Source of the DNA: Mesostigma viride
Lineage: Eukaryota > Streptophyta > Mesostigmatophyceae > Mesostigmatales > Mesostigmataceae
Assembly: GCA_009746045.1 (NCBI GenBank)
Contig: RPFO01001045.1
Coordinates: 18,321-82,320 of the forward strand
Direction: 5' to 3'
Length of the DNA stretch: 64,000 bases
Shown here: positions 58,339-64,000 of the stretch, in pieces
How the letters are laid out: the number at the start of each line of letters is the position of its first letter
Numbering within the stretch: position 1 is the first letter of the stretch
Made by a program: the position numbers and the translations under genes
The notes under the pieces: model-generated
Databases searched by the model: none
What the model was told of the DNA's origin: nothing
What the model saw: only the letters and a program-made list of their open reading frames with translations

Positions 58339-59279
58339 TTACTGTACATCCATCAACATGAGTAATCGTGCTCAGAATGAGCTCAAACTTTGTGACAGTG
58401 AAATACCCACCCTAGGTCTTGTATAAATATCATATATGACCCAGTTGCATGTGTCTATTATCTGATTGATTTTTAAGGCACAAAAACGGTACGTGTTTTT
58501 TGCTAAACCCCATCAATCAGTCTAACATGCTTATTTTGTCGTCCTGAGCAGCCTTTTTTATTTTGCAAGGGTGGCGATTTCATGGAAATGTATGGTCTGG
58601 TCATATTTGGTTTGCCCATTCTCCTAGGGAAAATAGCCCATAAATAGCGTATTTTTTCTGTTTTCAGCTCACAACGGGCGCATGGTGGGGGGGTTTAATC
58701 ATATTGATGGTTCCCAATCATGACTGGATTTTTAGCACATGCATAGGTATGGTTTCCAGAAAGGTATGTTGTGTCCCCTTCATAAAATTACTGCGCTTTA
58801 TGGAAACTTTATGGGAAAAAAAAAACATTTACATGGAAATAACCGCACTTGCTCGGGGGGCACTGGGCAGAGGCTTGAGGCCATCAGGCGCAGAGGGCTA
58901 GAGGCAACTCAACCATATGGGGGGCCGCCGCAGGGAAGCTGTAGTGCGGAAGGGACATTGATTCGGGGGAGAATGCCAAGGTGAGTGAAATGATGGCAGA
59001 TGGAAAGCTTGATTGCAAGCTTTCAGGTGCATTTAGAGTTGTAATGTGACCGCCATTGTCGCTTGATGGAGCTGCTGGAATTGTTTAGGCGTCACAGCAA
59101 GCCGGTAAAAGCGTAAGCAAGTTTGGAGGGAATGCGAAGTAGAGAGCATTCTTCTTTTCATTCGAAGCAAGGGACGATCTAAAAAGTGCTGCTGAATTTT
59201 CGCACAGTTTTCCTGACATCTCTGCTGTCACGGAATGTTTCGCGTTTTGGCCAGCACTTCGTCAGAGCCGTTTGCTTAC

Positions 59280-59494
59280 TGGCAGCTGCCGCGTCTTCTT
59301 CGTTTTGTTTTGAGCATGCGTTCGCTGAAATCATTAGTGGCTGCAAATATCTGCTGTTGCTTTGACGCCGGCGTTGTATTGGGATCTTCATGATTCTCAT
59401 TTGGGGGCAGCGCATCAGCCTCAAAGTCCTCCTTACGTATTTGGTAGGCAGCCAGCAAGAACGGAAGCTCATTGCGTTCGTTGCACGCGTTTTT
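59280..59494 (-). CDS. Candidate exon of an unrecognised gene
   Basis: Between an ATTTCACCCAG acceptor and a GTAAGC donor the minus strand reads NERNELPFLLAAYQIRKEDF, then an acidic/Gln stretch, then LKTKRRRRG. Composition looks protein-like, but I recognise no family and cannot link it to other exons. Confidence 0.3.
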
Positions 59495-60359
59495 CTGGGT
59501 GAAATCCTTTTAATTATCATTGCATTTCGGGGGCTTTGCATGGTTGGCAGCTAGCTGGCTTGCACCCACGCAGTTTTTGCCAGTGCTTTTCGTCATTAGC
59601 TTGCTAGCACCCTTGCAGTCTTGCTGGTGTGGCAGCTAGCTGGCTTGCACCCTGGCAGGCTTATCATCGTGTGGTTCCTGGCCAAGAAGCTTGTACCCCG
59701 GATCGCCTTCTTGTATCTACTTGTAAGTTGTTGTGTTCCCTTTGTTTCCATGATATTCATGGTTTCATTTGAATGGGTATTATTAGAGTATGGACGCTTC
59801 CCCCTAATAGAGTAGACGTTTCCCCCTGCTGTTTGTTGCGCTCGCCAGCTGGCCTTTGCACCATCCTGGGCACGCGCGCGGATGTGAGCGAGGGCCGAGG
59901 TGCAGCGGTAGGTGGTGACCACAAGTGGAGCATGTGTGGACATCCGTTACATACGTTAGGCGTTAGGTGTCATCTAGAACTACAGGAGCTGGCCCCTTTG
60001 CCCTTTGCCCCACATGAACATCAAAATGTGATGCTGGTAACTTGACGGCCCGGCACCTGCATGACCCCTGGCTTGCTGCGTCTTGGAACACGCGTGCACT
60101 TCTCGGACTTCTCCTCGACACCATTCACGGGATCGTGCCACTTGTGGTGTTTTACCCTTGCTTCTTTTTTTTCCTGCATGCTTCAGTACCACCAGGGATT
60201 ACATGGGCTGGGAAGAGCGAATGCACTGAGTTCCGGCATGTCCAAGGAGAGACGAGTGACTGCAGCCGCGTATCATCTTCTTGGAAGTAGGTTATAGAGC
60301 TGCGTGCAGATGCAACTGTTTTCCAAGAGACTACAAAGGACGACCCTCGCGACGTCACA

Positions 60360-60930
60360 AGGGGGCGTGTCCTACCCCACCCCCTTCCCCACCCTCGCCC
60401 CCGCCACACCATTGCCTGCCACACCCTTCCGACTCTTCTCGGGCCCACCATTACCACCACCCATCACCCTCTCGGCCCCTGTCCCTCTCCCCCCCCCCCC
60501 CCGGGCCGCCGCCGACAATTAAGGACGCCGACCCCCCACACAGCCCCCCACATCCTCCCACCCCACCTACCGCCACCTCCCATCCACACAGCCGCCACCA
60601 CCCATCCACACAGCCGCCACCACCCATCCCACCTCCACAACCACCACCGCCGCCTCCCCTCCTCCACTCCTTTCCCCGCTCCACCCCCTTCCCCACCACC
60701 CTTACCCTCGACGCACCATGTTCCCCCGCTCCCACCGCCCCCACCGCCACGGATGTAACCCCAGCCCCCCCCCCCCCCCTCCCGGCCCCTCCTCCCCCTC
60801 CCCAACCCTACCGCCACCCCGCCACCACCCATCTCCACCGACGTTGCGGCCGCCACCCGAGCCCTTTCCTATTCACCCCCTCCCGTCACCACCCGGTTCC
60901 TACCGCCCACCACCTCCGCCCACCACGGCC
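60360..60930. repeat. C-rich low-complexity tract
   Basis: CCACC/CCCCC-rich for about 570 bases, with a run of 16 C near 60490 and 14 C near 60766; G-rich on the minus strand. The proline-rich open frame across it is compositional. Confidence 0.85.
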
Positions 60931-61850
60931 CGAATCACTGTGAATGCCATAATTGGTCACACGCGGAGCCCCCACTGACTTGGGGTGATCTCCTTCATTA
61001 CTACCTGCCACCTATCCTTGCAAACCATCTGCCTCGATCCAGATTACAGACATGCCAGGGGGCTGCCCTGGCGTGAGCCCATTGCGACGTGGGTAACACA
61101 TATCCATGCCTAGTCTAGTTGTGCACCCAGAGCAAGTGTAGCTTACAACTACCCTTGCAGGAAGTAGCCAATAGCCATCTGCCCCTTCTCAGGGCTACGT
61201 GCTACATTTACTCCCAATGGATTTATGTTACAAATCAATTCAATTCAATTCAATGAATTCATGCCTAGTCTACTAGCTGTCCTGGAAAGTCCACGAGTGG
61301 CGCCCCGGCCGCGCGCGGCCCGGGGCACGCCATGTGAGAATCAAATGCCCAGCTGTTGGGCGGGCTTGACCAGTGCCTGCTGCCGGAGCTATATATCCAC
61401 AGTGTCTACCTGATCTGTGTGTGCGAGCCGGGTCAGTGCCCGGCTAGGCCCAGGCGCCTGTGCCTGATAATATGGAAAGCGTATGGTAAGTCAGCACTTA
61501 CAAATCCTCATGGCGAGTGTGCACGCTGAATGGAATGTTGAGCGCACTACGTAGCATCTTGGTGACCGCGCCGTCGAGTTGCTTCTCCAGCTCAGGACTG
61601 CATGCGTCAGCGTCCACGTCTCGGCTCGATAGGTCAGGATCACGTCAAGATGACGACCTTGAAGAGGTCTTTCAACAGTCCGGGGCAGGGCGGGGTTGCT
61701 CCACCAGCGACGGTGCTCGTGGAGCTGTGCCTACGCTCCGCGAGGGTGAACCCATGTTTCCGCGGTTTTTGTTTTGGGCCACAGGGATCGGCTAAGTCCC
61801 GTGGCCATGCACAGTGTGTGGGAACATGCACAATGAATTTCATAAAAAAC
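60930..61850 (-). mobile_element. Non-LTR retrotransposon remnant, copy 3
   Basis: Minus-strand relative of the copy at 14.8-15.5 kb. GGCCCGAATCACT and the block around ACAGACATGCCAGGGGGCTG correspond to the end of its ORF. CAGGCGCCTGTGCCTGATAA corresponds to the RHRRLGLAGH region, and the block at 61600-61720 to the thumb. Truncated at the 5' side by the AATTC array. Confidence 0.65.
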
Positions 61851-61852
61851 CC

Positions 61853-62168
61853 AATTCAATTCAATTCAATTCAATTCAATTCAATTCAATTCAATTCAAT
61901 TCAATTCAATTCAATTCAATTCAATTCAATTCAATTCAATTCAGTTCAATTCAATTCAATTCAATTCAATTCAATTCAATTCAATTCAATTCAATTCAAT
62001 TCAATTCAATTCAATTCAATTCAATTCAATTCAATTCAATTCAATTCAATTCAATTCAATTCAATTCAATTCAATTCAATTCAATTCAATTCAATTCAAT
62101 TCAATTCAATTCAATTCAATTCAATTCAATTCAATTCAATTCAATTCAATTCAATTCAATTCAATTCG
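61853..62168. repeat. (AATTC)n pentanucleotide array
   Basis: About 63 copies with a single G variant near 61943. A four-unit copy of the same motif sits at 61236-61254, inside the neighbouring non-LTR remnant. Confidence 0.97.
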
Positions 62169-62339
62169 ATCAATTGCGCACTGCCTGCCTATGAATTTTT
62201 GGGTTGATGGGAATCGTATGAGGCCACGTATCTTGATCAAAGGTAATAATGGCAGTGCACGTTGGCAACAGCTGGGTCCAAGCTGCCACTGATTGCATTG
62301 ATGTATCGCTAATTGAATGGAATGGAATACACGTGCCGC

Positions 62340-62450
62340 AGGTACGGAGCATTTGCTCAGAGCTTTGCTCATTTTATATATGACGCGTGGACGGGCTCAA
62401 AGGGGACCGACCTGCCGTAGGTAGCGTAAGACTAGCGCTTGTCACGAGGG
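62340..62450. repeat. Dispersed repeat shared with 21050-21160
   Basis: GCTCATTTTATA, GGGCTCAAAGGGG and CCGACCTGCCG here match GCTCATTTTATA, GGGCTCAAAGGGGG and CCGATCTGCCG near 21083-21140, same order and spacing. The other copy lies in the last intron of the USP7-like gene. Confidence 0.6.
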
Positions 62451-62534
62451 TTACTGCACCGGCCGGCCCTTTTTGTGCCGAGGCTGAGTGTGGTTCCGGA
62501 GTGCAGGCCTAGGTAGCTTCTAACGTACGTCACT

Positions 62535-62655
62535 AGTAGACCTTGTTACCTGCGCCAGCCGCCAGGCGTGGCGCAACTGTGATTGGCTGAGTCAGTACAC
62601 CTTGTACCTGCGCCAGCCGGCAGGCCTGCGTGGCGCAATGTGAATGATATTCAGT
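62535..62655. repeat. ~60-bp tandem duplication
   Basis: Two copies of a block with ACCTGCGCCAGCCGSCAGGC then GTGGCGCAA, differing by small insertions. Confidence 0.85.
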
Positions 62656-62929
62656 ACTTAGAGTGGTGTAGGGGACGTAGGGAGGCCTCTTTTCAGCTTC
62701 GCAACTTGATCCCAGCATTTGCTGCCAAGGTCGGCTGGCCGCTATGGCGGCTGCGCTGAATGTAAGACGATGCTATCGGCCTCTCCGGGCGTGGAGAGGC
62801 CTGCTGGAATAAAGTTCTTTTTGTTATCCACCAACCGTTACAGGCCACGGTAATTTCTGATCAGGCACTCCGCAAAGGTGAAAACCATTTGCGTTCAGTG
62901 CCGGGCCGCGGAAAACGCGGAAAAACGCG

Positions 62930-63015
62930 ATCTGCAAATGAATCCGACCGGAATCGAACTGGGGACCTCTCGCACCAATTTTGCTGACTATAGGACGGAC
63001 GTCTCCGGTTACCAT
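62930..63015 (-). other. tRNA-Pro-like sequence
   Basis: The minus strand reads TTGGTGCGAGAGGTCCCCAG followed by TTCGATTCCGG, close to the anticodon-to-T-arm part of plant/animal tRNA-Pro. The 5' half does not fold as a tRNA, so this is a tRNA-derived relic or SINE head. Confidence 0.4.
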
Positions 63016-63059
63016 GGCATCGCCAACTTACACCTACAGTCATCCGCAAAAGTTCTCCG

Positions 63060-64000
63060 GTAATGGTTGTTGGGCCGGTGGGGGGCTCTACGATTTGAGT
63101 AAAAGGGTGTGATTTCCGGCGCTGGGCCCACTGACGATTCCCCTCTACCCCTGGGTGCGGCAAGCAGCTTCCTGACACTGGGGAAGCTGCGTTTTAAGTC
63201 GGACAACGTCAGGGAAGGAGCCATACAGGCCAGGGCCAGCGGCTACGGTGGAAAGAATCATGCACAGGTGGAGGCGAATCTGCCTTATTAAAACGTGGAC
63301 ATGGCTAGCGCGGGGTGCCAGGGTAGCCCATAACTGCCAGGAGCCTGACAGCGGACCCGATCTTTCGGCCTGTGGCCTGACGGGAGTTTCGGGGAGGATG
63401 CGGGGCTGGAGCAAATCTTGGTGGGAGGAGCGCGCTCTTCATCATTGCCCAGTTTTTTTTAAATTTTAAGCAAAGAATGCTCGCCTGGCGAGGCTGCAAT
63501 TCTGGCTGTTTTACCGCCTTTGTTTTTATCCTGTATAATGCATTATAGGAAAAGCAATAAAGAGTTCGGTTCAGCCAGGGGGGCCGGCAATGGGCATATA
63601 TCTATGCCATAAAAATTTCCTACAAAAACACAAGCCCTGGTCGGGGCATTGGCTAAGCAGTTTCCAAGCCAACGCCCCGGTAGGGTAGAGGGCCTATCGC
63701 CACAAAGGTTTCAATGCCGGGAAATCCCAGCCTCGGGGGTGGGGCTGGTGATGGGTCCTGGGCTTGTGAGAGACGGTCCGGGGGCGTAAGGCCTAATTAA
63801 TGAGCAGCCGCTGGAAACCGCCCCCTAACGGGGGGAACGACATGGGTGCCCTGCCGCCGCCGCGGGAAACTGTAGCGGCCACACGGGGGCGGCAGTACAG
63901 CCGTGGCAGCGTGCAGGAGGGGGGCCATGGGCGGAAAGAAACTCAACACCAGGTTGGCGACAGCCTTGGTGGCCAGGAAGTAGGTTGTGGGGGCAACTGA
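63060..64000. other. No confident gene
   Basis: A 12-bp stem (GGGGCATTGGCT / AGCCAACGCCCC, one mismatch) lies at about 63636-63671. An open frame runs off the right edge from 63800 without a recognised domain. Confidence 0.3.

Larger units (their letters stand above)
53620..59270. other. Mostly unassigned 5'-side region
   Basis: Besides the two dispersed repeats I find no confident gene. The missing MATH start of the USP7-like gene should be here but was not recognised. A minus-strand segment near 56990-57120 (ARKKSQSSMGGLDTDRASIS) preceded by TTTCCTACCCAG looks exon-like without known similarity. A CTCATC array is at 56607-56676 and a 19-bp perfect inverted repeat at 58281-58299 / 58320-58338. 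Confidence 0.3.

Noticed and set aside
60281-60943. 220-residue Pro-rich protein on the plus strand
   Set aside because: Encoded by a C-rich low-complexity tract; no non-repetitive domain.
61602-62207. Ser-Ile-Gln-Phe-Asn repeat protein
   Set aside because: Translation of the AATTC array joined to a LINE fragment.

Overview
The window looks like nuclear DNA of a green alga, most likely Chlorophyta. The evidence is many short exons with GTGAG-type donors and GCAG-type acceptors, a TGTAA motif about 90 bases past the stop of the best single-exon gene, a multi-exon gene whose closest remembered relatives are plant UBP12/UBP13 and animal USP7, and several nested non-LTR and LTR retroelement remnants. 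I could not run a search, so the lineage is an inference.

Layout. 1-8.0 kb: degenerate retroelement-derived sequence, including a Ty3/gypsy polymerase remnant on the minus strand. 8.4-15.6 kb: several broken non-LTR retrotransposons, one split by a 622-bp inverted-repeat element with TA target duplication. 16.16-19.64 kb, minus strand: a long open exon for a coiled-coil / protein kinase / HECT-like / RZ-zinc-finger protein. 19.68-20.21 kb: a (CCCA)n array upstream of that exon. 20.43-53.43 kb, minus strand: one very large gene that I reconstruct as about 20 exons (about 3.3 kb coding, about 1,110 residues, 5' end missing) for a USP7/UBP12-type protein. Exon phases join correctly across the chain, except that the two boundaries flanking the largest intron are uncertain. 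Its introns carry most of the odd DNA: a perfect 1,210-copy CAGG array (CCTG in the sense strand), a 1-kb TAGTA/TAGTG array, a 59-bp tandem repeat, a chromovirus tail with LTR, a BED-finger-like segment on the opposite strand, inverted-repeat elements and a cluster of short palindromes. 53.4-60.3 kb: mostly featureless, with one or two candidate exons. 60.3-64 kb: a C-rich tract, a third non-LTR copy, a long (AATTC)n array and tRNA-Pro-like sequence.

The two real genes sit head to tail on the minus strand and both belong to ubiquitin biology. The upstream one keeps the MATH domain, the USP scaffold and the C-terminal ubiquitin-like domains of USP7. Its Cys box, His box and Asp region are all replaced while every exon stays open, so it reads as a conserved, catalytically dead deubiquitinase (pseudo-DUB). 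The downstream one combines a kinase with complete catalytic motifs, a HECT-type ligase fold with a candidate catalytic Cys, and an RZ finger of the RNF213/ZNFX1 type. No TGTAA signal is visible between them and the kinase exon begins at a splice acceptor, so a single transcript cannot be excluded.
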